Shown: positions 27,939 through 36,953, counted from the stretch's first letter. The stretch is DNA of 64,000 nt from Oscillospiraceae bacterium (GCA_017462785.1 JAFTQJ010000078.1:1-64000), one strand, 5' to 3'. Translations and numbers: made by a program. Notes: generated by a model not told the origin, from the sequence alone.

Positions 27939-29777
27939 TCACAGGCAGACCTTCACATCAAACTTTTCCATCCAATAATCCATCTGTGCAAAATAGGCGA
28001 TCGTCTGCGGCTTTGTCATCAGCTGACCATACCACTGCACGGATTCCCCGCCGTACATGAGCTGTTCCAACGCCTCACGCCGCACGATCTGCAAAATAGG
28101 TGCATCCGGATTTTGCAGACGGCTCTCCAGAAGCTTTGTGACCGCTGTGAGGTAATTTGGGTTGTGCGTCTTGGGGTAGGGGCTTTTCTTTCTCCAGAGT
28201 ACTTCTTTCGGCAGATAATCACGCATCGCCTCACGCAGCAAGCCCTTTTCGTAGCCCCTGTATTCCTTGAATTCCCACGGTACATTGTACAGATACTGTG
28301 CGATCCGGTAGTCACAGAACGGCACACGCACCTCCAGTGCATTGTACATGCTCATGCGGTCCTTGCGGTCGAGCAGTGTCTGCATGAACCAATCCAGATT
28401 CAGCCGCATCATCTCACGCATCCGCTGTTCCGTCGGGGATTCTCCGGAGAGTAATGCCGTCCGTGCAAGCGTTGCCTTGTACTCCCGATCCACATCCCCA
28501 CGCTTTTCCAGCAGCTCGGCGATCTCCGGCTTTGCAAAGGTCATGCGGTACGCCGTACTCTGTGACCATGGGAAGCCATATGCAGCACGGATCTCCGGAT
28601 CCCTGTACCACGGGTAGCCCCCGAACAGCTCATCCGCACATTCACCGGAAAGGGCGACCGTTACATCCTGCCGGATCTCGCCGCAGAACAGCAGGAGGGA
28701 GGCATCCACATCTGCCATGCCCGGCAGATCCCGTGCATCCACCGCCGCAAACAGAGCGTCCGTCAGGGCGGGCGTGTCAATGACCGTCCAGTGATGCGTC
28801 ACGCCGAGGTATTCCTGCATCCGCCGGATGAAATCGGGGTCGCTGTTCGGCTGGAATTTGCTCTTCTGGAAATACTTGTCATTGTCCCGATAATCCACCG
28901 AAAATGTGTGCAGCTCTCTTCCGTCCTTGGCAAATTCCCTTGCCGCTACGGAGGAAATGATGCTCGAATCCAGACCGCCGGACAGGAATGTTCCGATCGG
29001 TACGTCCGATACCAGCTGCCGCCGGATCGCATCCGTCAGCAGTTCACGCACATGCTCCGCTGTTTGTGCAAAATTATCCCTATGTTCACATGCCTCCAGC
29101 TGCCAGTAGCAGCGTGTGCGAAGCCCCTCCTCCTGCGTGTAGTAACCGCAGTATCCTGCCGGAAGCTCTGCCATTCCACGGAAAATACCGCATCCTGCCG
29201 TCCTGCCGGGACCGAAGAGCAGGAGCTGACTGATGCCGTTTAAGTCGATCTCATGCGGCACGGACGGGTGTGCAAGGATCGCTTTCAGCTCGGAACCGAA
29301 AATCAGGTGCTCCTTTGTCATATGATAGAACAGGGGCTTCACGCCGATCCGGTCACGGGCAAGAAAAAGCCGCTGCCGCTTGTGTTCCCATACTGCAAAT
29401 GCAAAAATGCCGTTGCACAGGGAAACACAATCCTCCCCGTATTCCGCATATGCTTTCAGCAGTACCTCCGTGTCGGAATGTGTGTCAAAAGTATAGCCAC
29501 GCTGCAAAAGCTCCCTGCGAAGCTCCTCCGTGTTGTAAAGCTCGCCGTTGTAGACGATCGTGTAGGTTTCCGTTCCATCCGTGTACTGCATGGGCTGACG
29601 GCCGGAATCCGGATCAATGACGGACAGTCGGGTATGGATGAGCACTGCATGATCGCTCAGCATGATGCCTTTCTGATCGGGTCCACGCCTTGCAATGGAT
29701 GACTGCATTTTCTCATAGATCCTCTCTTTGTCACGCAGCATTTCCTCAAATGCAATGACACCTGCAATACCGCACAT
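27939..29777 (-). CDS. asnB: Asparagine synthase (glutamine-hydrolysing)
   Basis: Makes asparagine from aspartate, ATP and glutamine. The class II amidotransferase begins MCGIAGV with the catalytic Cys directly after Met, followed by RRGPDQ and NGELYN. The synthetase domain has the pyrophosphate loop FLSGGLDSS (about 252). It is 612 residues by count, normal for AsnB. ATG 29777 has AAAGGAGG 8 nt upstream; the upstream in-frame ATG is poorer. It is transcribed away from the lysR-type gene, which may regulate it. Confidence 0.94.
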   Translation of the reverse strand: MCGIAGVIAFEEMLRDKERIYEKMQSSIARRGPDQKGIMLSDHAVLIHTRLSVIDPDSGRQPMQYTDGTETYTIVYNGELYNTEELRRELLQRGYTFDTHSDTEVLLKAYAEYGEDCVSLCNGIFAFAVWEHKRQRLFLARDRIGVKPLFYHMTKEHLIFGSELKAILAHPSVPHEIDLNGISQLLLFGPGRTAGCGIFRGMAELPAGYCGYYTQEEGLRTRCYWQLEACEHRDNFAQTAEHVRELLTDAIRRQLVSDVPIGTFLSGGLDSSIISSVAAREFAKDGRELHTFSVDYRDNDKYFQKSKFQPNSDPDFIRRMQEYLGVTHHWTVIDTPALTDALFAAVDARDLPGMADVDASLLLFCGEIRQDVTVALSGECADELFGGYPWYRDPEIRAAYGFPWSQSTAYRMTFAKPEIAELLEKRGDVDREYKATLARTALLSGESPTEQRMREMMRLNLDWFMQTLLDRKDRMSMYNALEVRVPFCDYRIAQYLYNVPWEFKEYRGYEKGLLREAMRDYLPKEVLWRKKSPYPKTHNPNYLTAVTKLLESRLQNPDAPILQIVRREALEQLMYGGESVQWYGQLMTKPQTIAYFAQMDYWMEKFDVKVCL

Positions 29778-30092
29778 AAGCATCCTCCTTTGTCTTGCCG
29801 GCACACGCCGGCTGTTTCCCTGTATTATATGCAGATACTTGTGAAAATGTACACTTTTTTACATGTTTTTCTCGATATTTTATTATTTTTTTGGAATCTG
29901 CTTGACAATTCAAAGAAAATTGTGTATAATATAAATATACATGCAATTTTTGTTTTTGTGATACATGAAGTTGATGAGCCAAATTGATTGTATCTATCAA
30001 CAGGTTGTGAGATGGTTGGGATTCTATCTGGGGGCAATGCGTGAAAAATGGTCGGGATATTTGGAACACAATGCGTAAAGGAGTAATTTATC
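29778..30092. promoter_or_regulatory. Divergent control region between asnB and the LysR gene
   Basis: This 315-bp gap has no gene. It holds a hairpin GCCGGC-acac-GCCGGC (29799-29814) in the asnB leader just before its ribosome binding site, a minus-strand TATAAT (29829-29824) for asnB with a poor -35, and the LysR promoter at 29902-29930. The remaining leader to the LysR gene is about 155 nt with no clear structure. Confidence 0.55.
29902..29930 (+). promoter_or_regulatory. Consensus promoter of the LysR gene with inverted repeat in the spacer
   Basis: TTGACA (29902-29907), 17-bp spacer, TATAAT (29925-29930), both perfect. The inverted repeat ACAATT-N7-AATTGT (29905-29923) covers the spacer and contains a T-N11-A arrangement as in LysR-type boxes, so autorepression is plausible. 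Confidence 0.75.
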
Positions 30093-30998
30093 ATGTTGGA
30101 CTTTAGAATCAAAACCTTTCTGAAGCTCTGCGAAACCAGAAGCTACACAAACACAGCAAAAATTCTCAAAATGACACAGCCGTCTGTAACACAGCACATC
30201 AAGTATCTGCAAAACCGTTATAACTGCCAGCTGTTCAATTACGAAGGAAAGACCCTTTCTCTGACTGAAGAGGGTGAGTATCTGCGTCGTCAGGCTCAGG
30301 CGATGGCAAATCAAAGCTCCAAGGTGCTGGAGGATCTGAGAAGAATGAATGACCGTCACAATCCGCTGCGTTTCGGATGCCCGAAGGATCTGAGCGAGAG
30401 CGTTGTACCCCGTCTGCTCGGTGCGATGATGCAGAATGACGAGGATCTGGAAGTTCGTCTGATTTCCGGTACTGCAGCAGAGATGATCGCTGAGCTGGAA
30501 AGCGGCAGAGTGGATTTTGTACTGGCCGACGGAAGTTTCGACAATGGCAAATTCACCAAGGTTCCGCTGGCAAAGACCCGTTTCAGCTGCTGGGCTGGCA
30601 AGGGCTATGCGGAAGAGCTGGGCAGCACGACTTTCAAGAAGATGTTCCGTGAGAAGCTTCTGATCGGTGAGGATGGCTCCGGCGATCGTTTCGTTCTGGA
30701 TGAAGTGCTTGAACGCCGCAAGTGTGAGATGGGTGATTTCTATGCAAAGATGGTCTGCAATTCTCCTGCATCCATCATGGAGTTTGCAGCATCCGACCTC
30801 GGCATCTGCTTCGGTTATGATGTTGTCATGGAAAGCTCCGCTGTAAGTGACAAGATCTGTAAGGTCAAGCTGACGGACTTCAGCGAGGACAGAGAGCTGG
30901 CATTCTTCTATCTCAAGGAGAACATGAATTCTGACCGTTCCAAGGTATTTTTCAAGGAATTCAAGCAGTTCTGGACGGATGCTTCCAAGTCTGAGTAA
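30093..30998 (+). CDS. LysR-family transcriptional regulator
   Basis: A 301-residue LTTR. The winged helix-turn-helix is at 1-60 (TFLKLCETRSYTNTAKILKMTQPSVTQHIKYL) and the linker helix at 60-90. The periplasmic-binding-like effector domain spans 92-295, starting LRFGCPKDLSE. AAAGGAG lies upstream of the ATG. It is divergent from asnB, so asnB and itself are the natural targets. The effector cannot be told. Confidence 0.9.
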   Translation: MLDFRIKTFLKLCETRSYTNTAKILKMTQPSVTQHIKYLQNRYNCQLFNYEGKTLSLTEEGEYLRRQAQAMANQSSKVLEDLRRMNDRHNPLRFGCPKDLSESVVPRLLGAMMQNDEDLEVRLISGTAAEMIAELESGRVDFVLADGSFDNGKFTKVPLAKTRFSCWAGKGYAEELGSTTFKKMFREKLLIGEDGSGDRFVLDEVLERRKCEMGDFYAKMVCNSPASIMEFAASDLGICFGYDVVMESSAVSDKICKVKLTDFSEDRELAFFYLKENMNSDRSKVFFKEFKQFWTDASKSE

Positions 30999-31023
30999 AC
31001 CTCAAAAAACTGAATCAAAGCAA

Positions 31024-31055
31024 AAAAATGTGTCCGCTTCGGCGGACACATTTTT
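31024..31055. terminator. Bidirectional terminator between the LysR gene and the cyclophilin gene
   Basis: AAAAATGTGTCCGC-TTCG-GCGGACACATTTTT is a perfect 14-bp stem with a UUCG tetraloop, with A and T tracts on both sides. It can end both convergent transcripts. Confidence 0.9.
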
Positions 31056-31062
31056 GATAGAT

Positions 31063-31533
31063 TTACTTGATGGAAACCTTCTTCATAATCTGCGGAGTGA
31101 GGGGCTTGTCACTGTAATTGGTTGCAACACCTGCGATCTCATCCACTGCATCCATGCCGGAAACGACCTTGCCGAATGCAGCATACTGACCGTCCAGATG
31201 GGGGGCATCATCATGCATGATGAAGAACTGGGAACCAGCGGAATCGGGGTGCTGTGCTCTTGCCATGGAAAGAACGCCTCTTGTGTGCTTCAGGTCGTTC
31301 TTCACGCCGTTTGCAAGGAATTCACCCTTGATGTGCCAGCCGGGACCGCCGGTGCCGTTGCCGATCGGGCAGCCGCCCTGGATCATAAAGCCGGGGATGA
31401 CTCTGTGGAAGGTCAGACCGTCATAGAAGCCCTCTTTTACCAGCTTTTCAAAGTTTTCGCAGGAAATCGGTGCGATCTCAGGATACAGCTCAATTTCAAT
31501 GAGCTTGCCGTTTTCCATTTCAATTACTACCAT
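31063..31533 (-). CDS. Cyclophilin-type peptidylprolyl isomerase
   Basis: A 156-residue cytoplasmic PPIase with no signal peptide. The family core is visible: FHRVIPGFMIQGG (catalytic Arg), KHTRGVLSMAR, SAGSQFFIMHDDAPHLDG (Gln-Phe-Phe) and FGKVVSGMDAVD. GGAGG lies about 8 nt upstream of the ATG. It follows the AAA ATPase gene by 45 bp on the same strand and may be co-transcribed. Confidence 0.95.
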   Translation of the reverse strand: MVVIEMENGKLIEIELYPEIAPISCENFEKLVKEGFYDGLTFHRVIPGFMIQGGCPIGNGTGGPGWHIKGEFLANGVKNDLKHTRGVLSMARAQHPDSAGSQFFIMHDDAPHLDGQYAAFGKVVSGMDAVDEIAGVATNYSDKPLTPQIMKKVSIK

Positions 31534-31578
31534 TGTGTTACCTCCAGAATTTGATCAAAATATATCTCTGACAGTGAA

Positions 31579-33045
31579 TCAGAACAATTCAACTGTTTCG
31601 ACATCTTCCACTGTGATGGTGACGAGATCCGTGTCCGTCACATCCGGCATTGCCGCCAGACGGTTTGCCTGATTGGTCAGCGTCTTCTCAAAATAATTGC
31701 GGACATCACGGCCGTTTGCAAAACCGGGAAGCTTCCGTGCCACACGATCCCCGAAGAAATCACGCACACAGTTCATTGCCTCCTCCGTTACCTCGTAGAA
31801 GGATTTGCCGCAGATACCGCTGAAAATATCCACTAGCTCATCGGCTGTATAGTCCTCAAACAGGATCTGCTTGTTGAAACGGGAACGCAGACCGGGGTTG
31901 GATTCCAGAAATTCATCCATCAGATCGAGATAGCCGGCAACGATGACCACAAAGTCGTCACGGTTGTCCTCCATCGCTTTGAGCAGTGTGTTGACCGCCT
32001 CGATACCGAAGTCATTGGAGCCGCCCTGTGTGGTCAGCGTGTACGCCTCGTCAATGAACAGGACACCGCCCATCGCACTGTCAATGACCTTTTTGGTCTG
32101 GATGGCAGTTTGTCCGACATAACCGCTGACAAGACCCGAACGGTCAACCTCCGTCAGATGTCCCTTGCTCAGCACACCGAGCTTGCGGTAGATCTTGCTC
32201 ATCAGACGGGCAACTGTGGTTTTACCGGTACCGGGGTTGCCGGAAAATACCATATGCAGGGAAACGGAGGTCTGCGGCAGACCACGCTCCATTCTCATTT
32301 TGTGTACCTTGAGCAGATTGATCAGGCTGTTGAGATCCTCCTTGACCTTGGCAAGCCCCGTCAGATCATTCAGCTCCTGCAAAATCTGTTCCAGCGTTTC
32401 CTCCGGCTCGTCCACGGGTGCCGGTGCGGGTTCTTCTTCCGCTGCCGGCTGAGGCTGTGCCGGAATTGCCTTGGGGGGGAATGCCGGCATATCCATCCTG
32501 TCAGCAGGGGAGCTTGGGATCTCAGGCAGATCCTGTCCGTTCTTATTGAGATCCCTCCAGCTGCGGAGATAGGAAGAACGGTAATTTTTCAGACGCAGCA
32601 TGACTGCCGCCATTGCCTGTGTCTGTCTGTCATCGAAACGCCCGTCATAGCTGATGAACTCCAGTCCCAGCTCATCGAGGTATTCCAGCAGCATCAGGGA
32701 AGTGCTGCCCTGTGCCGCCTGATTCTTGATGTCACCGTTAATGAACACTGTCAGCAGGCTCAGGATGGTTTCAAAAATAGCGTCCGCTGTGATCCGGTGC
32801 TCCGTCACAAAGCGGATGATATACTCCCTTGTCAGGGAAAAATCCAGACAATTGTTGATGATCTCCACCTCATGATCCATGATCTGGCGGTCACTGTCCG
32901 CAATGTACAGCATATATTTCATAATAGAGAACTGTGCATAATCCCGCAGGGGCATCCGGCTTCCCTTGACTTGTAAACCCATTCGTTCGTACTGATCACA
33001 GAGGGAATAGATGTATTGCAGGGTATCGTTTTTAGAAGACTTCAA
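31579..33045 (-). CDS. CbbX/SpoVK-type AAA+ ATPase
   Basis: A 488-residue protein. The N-terminal third (about 30-150) is helical, with an acid-rich TerB-like stretch (YMLYIADSDRQIMDHEVEIIN). A Pro/Glu/Ala linker (190-215) precedes one AAA+ module with Walker A SGNPGTGKTT (about 275), Walker B GVLFIDEAYTL (about 335), and a lid like CbbX/SpoVK. These ATPases remodel proteins; the client here is unknown. The probable start is TTG 33045 with AAGGAG 9 nt upstream; in-frame codons further 5' lie past this site. Confidence 0.82.
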   Translation of the reverse strand: MKSSKNDTLQYIYSLCDQYERMGLQVKGSRMPLRDYAQFSIMKYMLYIADSDRQIMDHEVEIINNCLDFSLTREYIIRFVTEHRITADAIFETILSLLTVFINGDIKNQAAQGSTSLMLLEYLDELGLEFISYDGRFDDRQTQAMAAVMLRLKNYRSSYLRSWRDLNKNGQDLPEIPSSPADRMDMPAFPPKAIPAQPQPAAEEEPAPAPVDEPEETLEQILQELNDLTGLAKVKEDLNSLINLLKVHKMRMERGLPQTSVSLHMVFSGNPGTGKTTVARLMSKIYRKLGVLSKGHLTEVDRSGLVSGYVGQTAIQTKKVIDSAMGGVLFIDEAYTLTTQGGSNDFGIEAVNTLLKAMEDNRDDFVVIVAGYLDLMDEFLESNPGLRSRFNKQILFEDYTADELVDIFSGICGKSFYEVTEEAMNCVRDFFGDRVARKLPGFANGRDVRNYFEKTLTNQANRLAAMPDVTDTDLVTITVEDVETVELF

Positions 33046-33119
33046 ATTTCTCAGCTCCTTATATCCAATCCGTATTTGTCGGCTCCGCACGGGCAGACCA
33101 CGCAGAACTTATTATTTCC

Positions 33120-33148
33120 ATTATAACAAATTTCCGGAGAAAAGGCAA
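33120..33148 (-). promoter_or_regulatory. Promoter of the AAA+ ATPase gene
   Basis: On the minus strand TTGCCT (33148-33143), 17-bp spacer, TATAAT (33125-33120), about 75 bp upstream of the TTG start. Confidence 0.6.
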
Positions 33149-33159
33149 GTACTATTTGA

Positions 33160-33192
33160 AAAAAATATATGCCCCTGCTGTAAAGCAGGGGC
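33160..33192 (-). terminator. Terminator of the rplU-to-abrB operon
   Basis: GCCCCTGCT-ttac-AGCAGGGGC on the minus strand is a perfect 9-bp stem, followed by ATATATTTTTTT. It lies 17 bp after the AbrB-like gene. Confidence 0.85.
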
Positions 33193-33208
33193 ATGAACGG
33201 GATACAGG

Positions 33209-33451
33209 TTACTTTGCTGCAAGCTCCTGAATGCACTTGCGGCATACCTTTTTGTCATTATGGTCAGTCAGATCCTCGCTGCCACCGCAGAGGATGCAGC
33301 AGAGCTGGCTCTTTCTGAGAATGATGGAATCGCCGTCGGTAAAGATCTGGAGATAATCATTCTGATTGATGTCCAGTGTTCTGCGAAGCTCCTTGGGGAG
33401 TACGAATCTGCCGAGGGAATCCACTCTTCTGAAAATACCTGTGTTGTTCAT
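33209..33451 (-). CDS. AbrB-type DNA-binding protein with C-terminal zinc ribbon
   Basis: An 80-residue transition-state-regulator-like protein. Residues 1-47 form the AbrB/SpoVT swapped-hairpin fold (GIFRRVDSLGRFVLPKELRRTLDI). Residues 50-75 carry C51, C52, C55 and a second pair CRKC (about 71-74), a likely zinc ribbon. AAGGA lies upstream of the ATG. It is the last gene of the ribosome operon, 38 bp after yebC. Targets are unknown. Confidence 0.85.
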   Translation of the reverse strand: MNNTGIFRRVDSLGRFVLPKELRRTLDINQNDYLQIFTDGDSIILRKSQLCCILCGGSEDLTDHNDKKVCRKCIQELAAK

Positions 33452-33489
33452 GATGTCACCGTCCTTCGTTGTTTTTTCGGGGGTTCTGG

Positions 33490-34227
33490 TTATTCGCCGT
33501 CCTCCGGCATCTCCCAGTTATGATATACATTCTGTACATCATCATTTTCCTCCAGATGATCCAGCAGGAGCTGCATCTTCTTGATGGAGTCCTCATCGGT
33601 CAGCTGGGTATAGTTAGCCGGTACCTTTTCTGCCTCCGCAGAAAGTACGGTATAACCCTTTGCAGTCAGAGCCTCACGCATAGCGGAAACAGCGGTGGGG
33701 TCGCATTCCATGACAATGGTATCTTCTTCCACGGTCAGATCATCGCCGCCGCAGTCGAAGCAGTCCTCCATTGCAGTATCCTCATCCACGCCGTTGTTTT
33801 CCACAACGACAATGCCCTTGTCGGAGAACATGAAGGACACACAGCCGATCGTGCCCAGATTGCCGCCGTACTTGTCAAAGTAGTGGCGTACATCACCGGC
33901 AGTACGGTTCTTGTTGTCCGTCAGGCACTCAACGATGACAGCAACACCATTCGGACCATAGCCCTCATAGACCATGGATTCATAGTTATTCTTGCTGCCC
34001 TCACCGGAAGCCTTCTTGATCACACGGTCGATGTTGTCATTCGGTACGTTGTTGGACTTTGCCTTTGCGATCAGATCACGCAGCTTTGCGTTATTGTTCG
34101 GATCGGGGCCGCCCTCCTTGACGCACACGATGATCTCTCTGCCGATCTTGGTGAAGATCTTTGCCTTCACTGCGTCCGTTGCTTCCTTCTTACGCTTGAT
34201 ATTATTCCATTTGGAATGTCCTGACAT
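33490..34227 (-). CDS. yebC: YebC/PmpR-family protein
   Basis: A 245-residue protein with the standard N-terminus MSGHSKWNNIKRKK and the KAKSNNVPNDNI and GYGPNGVAVIVE motifs. The family was described as transcriptional regulators and more recently as helping ribosomes through proline-rich stretches. GGAG lies upstream of the ATG. It follows mrnC by 6 nt within the ribosome-assembly operon, which fits a translation role. Confidence 0.95.
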   Translation of the reverse strand: MSGHSKWNNIKRKKEATDAVKAKIFTKIGREIIVCVKEGGPDPNNNAKLRDLIAKAKSNNVPNDNIDRVIKKASGEGSKNNYESMVYEGYGPNGVAVIVECLTDNKNRTAGDVRHYFDKYGGNLGTIGCVSFMFSDKGIVVVENNGVDEDTAMEDCFDCGGDDLTVEEDTIVMECDPTAVSAMREALTAKGYTVLSAEAEKVPANYTQLTDEDSIKKMQLLLDHLEENDDVQNVYHNWEMPEDGE

Positions 34228-34233
34228 CTTATA

Positions 34234-34659
34234 TCACTCCTTATTCTTCATTTGCAGGAGAAGCTCCTCCCGCATGTCCCAGATCGCAGCAAACAGAGTC
34301 TGCTGTCTTTGTGTATCGCCTGAAAGCTCCAGATAGCCAAATAACGCTTCCAGACCCGTTGCTTTGCGGTAGTCAGCAGGGGAGGCGTTGCGGGGGACAG
34401 TGTTGCCTGCCGCATTTCTGCCCCTCTGATAAACACTGCGTTCCTCCTCCGTCAGACTATCCATGAGTGCATCCGCAGCCTTTGCCTGAAATCCGGCACA
34501 GACCAGTTTGATCTTCGCATCATGCAGATTGCCCACCGGCGTACTGCCTGCCGAAACGATTGCCGAACGCACCAGCAATTCATACACACAGTCACCAAGG
34601 AATGCCATCGTCAGGGGACTGTACTGCCGTGCTTCCTTTTCAGTCAGTTGGAAATTCAT
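34234..34659 (-). CDS. mrnC: Mini-ribonuclease 3
   Basis: A 141-residue RNase III catalytic domain without the double-stranded RNA-binding domain. It matures 23S rRNA ends. The signature is LAFLGDCVYELLVR (here MAFLGD), with the second acidic cluster near the C-terminus (ATGLEALFGYLELSG). It follows obgE by 6 nt. Length is normal. Confidence 0.93.
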   Translation of the reverse strand: MNFQLTEKEARQYSPLTMAFLGDCVYELLVRSAIVSAGSTPVGNLHDAKIKLVCAGFQAKAADALMDSLTEEERSVYQRGRNAAGNTVPRNASPADYRKATGLEALFGYLELSGDTQRQQTLFAAIWDMREELLLQMKNKE

Positions 34660-34665
34660 AGCCGC

Positions 34666-35943
34666 TTACCTGATATAATCGAATTCAAATCCGAAGATAT
34701 TGACCGTATCGCCCTCTTCAATGCCCATTTCCTCCAGCTTGTCAATGATGCCGCTGGAACGCAGCACACGCTGGAAATACTGGAGCGAAGAGTAGTCCTC
34801 CATGTTGACCGTACGCAGCACAGGCTCCAGCCAGACTGCGGAAACATAGTAGATACCGTCCTCGACCTCGACCTCGAATTCCTGCTTGGAGGCAAAACGG
34901 CTCTCCCATTCCTCGGGAGAAAGCGGCTGTGCCTCGAACACCTTCACCGGCGGCAGCTCGGAAAGCTTGTAGCCGACCGCATCCATCAGAGCACCCGTGC
35001 CCTGTGTGGTCGCCGCAGAAATGGTGAAGAACTGAAGCCCCAGACCTTCGATATATTCCTGCAAAGCGGCGATCTGCTCCGGTGTTGCCATATCGGATTT
35101 ATTTGCCACAACGATCTGCGGACATTCTGCCAGAGCTTCGCTGAAATTCGCAAGCTCCTTGTTGATCTTCTCGAAATCGTCGATCGGATCACGTCCCTCG
35201 ATGCCGGAAACATCCAGCACATGGAGGATCAGCCGGCAGCGTTCCACATGCCGCAGGAACTCGTGTCCCAGACCAATGCCCTCGCTTGCCCCCTCGATCA
35301 GACCGGGGATGTCCGCCATCACAAAGGAACGCTCCTCGTCCAGCCGTACAACGCCCAGCACGGGAGTGAGGGTCGTGAAATGGTAATTGGCGATCTTCGG
35401 CTTTGCAGCACTGACCACGGAAATGAGGGTGGATTTGCCGACATTCGGGAAGCCGACCAGACCCACATCCGCCAAGAGCTTCAGCTCCAGTGTCACATCA
35501 AAGGATTCACCGGGGAAGCCGGGCTTGGCAAAACGGGGGATCTGTCTGGTGGAGGTGGCAAAATTGGAATTGCCCTTGCCGCCTCTGCCGCCCTTTGCAA
35601 GGATCTTCGGCTCATCGTCGGACATATCCGCCATGATTCTGCCGGTATCTGCCTCACGGATGACCGTACCCCTCGGAACACGGATCACGAGATCGGGAGC
35701 ACTCTTGCCGGTGCAGCGTTTGGAGCCGCCGTTTTCGCCGTTCTGTGCGATATACTTTCTCTTGTAGCGGAAGTCGATCAGCGTGGAGAAATTATCATCC
35801 ACCTGAAAGACCACGTTGCCGCCGCTGCCGCCGTCACCGCCGTCAGGACCGCCCGCTGCAACATATTTTTCTCTGTGAAAGGAGACTGCACCATCGCCGC
35901 CGTCCCCCGCCTTGATTTTAATTCGTGCTTTATCGACAAACAT
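34666..35943 (-). CDS. obgE: GTPase Obg
   Basis: A 425-residue ribosome-associated GTPase for 50S assembly and stress control. The glycine-rich Obg fold (1-158) has KAGDGGDGAVSF and GGPDGGDGGSGG. The G domain has GFPNVGKST (about 165), DIPGLIEGA, NKSDM and SAATTQG. The C-terminal OCT domain spans about 345-425. ATG 35943 has AAAGGAGGG upstream; an in-frame ATG at 35982 is less supported. Confidence 0.96.
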   Translation of the reverse strand: MFVDKARIKIKAGDGGDGAVSFHREKYVAAGGPDGGDGGSGGNVVFQVDDNFSTLIDFRYKRKYIAQNGENGGSKRCTGKSAPDLVIRVPRGTVIREADTGRIMADMSDDEPKILAKGGRGGKGNSNFATSTRQIPRFAKPGFPGESFDVTLELKLLADVGLVGFPNVGKSTLISVVSAAKPKIANYHFTTLTPVLGVVRLDEERSFVMADIPGLIEGASEGIGLGHEFLRHVERCRLILHVLDVSGIEGRDPIDDFEKINKELANFSEALAECPQIVVANKSDMATPEQIAALQEYIEGLGLQFFTISAATTQGTGALMDAVGYKLSELPPVKVFEAQPLSPEEWESRFASKQEFEVEVEDGIYYVSAVWLEPVLRTVNMEDYSSLQYFQRVLRSSGIIDKLEEMGIEEGDTVNIFGFEFDYIR

Positions 35944-35984
35944 GTTAAAATCCCTCCTTTGTGGAGCGTCTGCAAAACCCAAAA

Positions 35985-36018
35985 CAAAATCCCAAGCTCG
36001 TGAAAGCCCGGGATTTTG
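35985..36018 (-). terminator. Attenuator-like hairpin between rpmA and obgE
   Basis: On the minus strand CAAAATCCC pairs with GGGATTTTG around a 16-nt loop that can pair further, followed by TTTTGGGTTTT. It could lower transcription of obgE and the genes beyond it relative to the ribosomal proteins. Confidence 0.55.
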
Positions 36019-36037
36019 AATGTTTCATTGGGCGGAA

Positions 36038-36316
36038 TTAGTCAGCGTATACGCATACACGCTTGCGATCACGGCCCCAGCGTTCAAACTTCACTCTGCC
36101 GTCAACCATTGCGAACAGAGTATCGTCAGAACCCTTGCCTACGCCTGTGCCCGGATGAATGTGGGTGCCACGCTGACGAACGATGATGTTGCCTGCGGTT
36201 ACGAACTGACCATCAGCTCTCTTTACGCCCAGACGCTTGGACTCAGAGTCACGGCCGTTCTTAGTAGAACCCATACCTTTCTTATGTGCAAAAAACTGCA
36301 TACTAATTCTAAGCAT
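36038..36316 (-). CDS. rpmA: 50S ribosomal protein L27 with Firmicutes N-terminal extension
   Basis: A 92-residue L27 with the universal [15 protein letters not shown] and [11 protein letters not shown] motifs. It starts [14 protein letters not shown]: the nine residues before AHKK are the Firmicutes extension, cut after the two Phe residues by Prp, encoded immediately upstream. Without cleavage L27 is toxic in Staphylococcus, which is known for the family. Confidence 0.97.
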   Translation of the reverse strand: MLRISMQFFAHKKGMGSTKNGRDSESKRLGVKRADGQFVTAGNIIVRQRGTHIHPGTGVGKGSDDTLFAMVDGRVKFERWGRDRKRVCVYAD

Positions 36317-36319
36317 GAT

Positions 36320-36631
36320 TTACACCTCCGTGATTTCAAATTGAATAGTGTTCGGAAATTCTTCCGAAATACACTGCAGATGGACATACAAAGCATCAAG
36401 AAGCTTTGCAGCAGTATCACTGCCATCCGTGCGGATATTCACTGTATCCCCCTTAGCAGAAGCCTCAGCACCTGTTGCAAACGTTTCCGTCAGAAGGTTG
36501 GCTGTAAGCTGCACAGCAGAGGAGACCGCCGCACAGACAATATCCTGTCCATGTTCTGCATAGCCTGCATGCCCCTTGACGGAACATCTGCAAAGCCTGC
36601 CGTTTTTTTTGATGAAAACAGCTTTCAGCAT
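36320..36631 (-). CDS. prp: Ribosomal-processing cysteine protease Prp
   Basis: A 103-residue protease that trims the L27 extension. The catalytic His is in KGHAGYAEHG (about 20) and the Cys in QDIVCAAVS (about 33). It lies between rplU and rpmA, the usual place, with a 3-nt gap to rpmA. Confidence 0.94.
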   Translation of the reverse strand: MLKAVFIKKNGRLCRCSVKGHAGYAEHGQDIVCAAVSSAVQLTANLLTETFATGAEASAKGDTVNIRTDGSDTAAKLLDALYVHLQCISEEFPNTIQFEITEV

Positions 36632-36641
36632 GGTTCAGTGA

Positions 36642-36953
36642 TTAAGCGTTGATTGCTTCGATCTGAACCTGTGTGTAGGGCTGTCTGTGACCCATCTTAC
36701 GCTTTTCGCCCTTCTTCGGCTTGTAAGTGAAGACTGTGATCTTCTTGCCCTTACCGTTCTTCAGAACCTTTGCGGAAACGGTTGCACCTGCTACATAGGG
36801 AGCACCTACGTTGATTCCGTTGTCGGAACCTACAACAACAACCTTGTCAAAGGTAACGGTCTCGTCAGCTTCTACATTCAGCTTTTCGATGAATACAACA
36901 TCACCCTCACGAACCTGATACTGCTTACCGCCTGTTTCGATTACTGCGTACAT
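36642..36953 (-). CDS. rplU: 50S ribosomal protein L21
   Basis: A 103-residue L21 with the family start [14 protein letters not shown] and the C-terminal [15 protein letters not shown]. First gene of the rplU-prp-rpmA-obgE-mrnC-yebC-abrB operon. Strong promoter and a leader precede it. Confidence 0.97.
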   Translation of the reverse strand: MYAVIETGGKQYQVREGDVVFIEKLNVEADETVTFDKVVVVGSDNGINVGAPYVAGATVSAKVLKNGKGKKITVFTYKPKKGEKRKMGHRQPYTQVQIEAINA

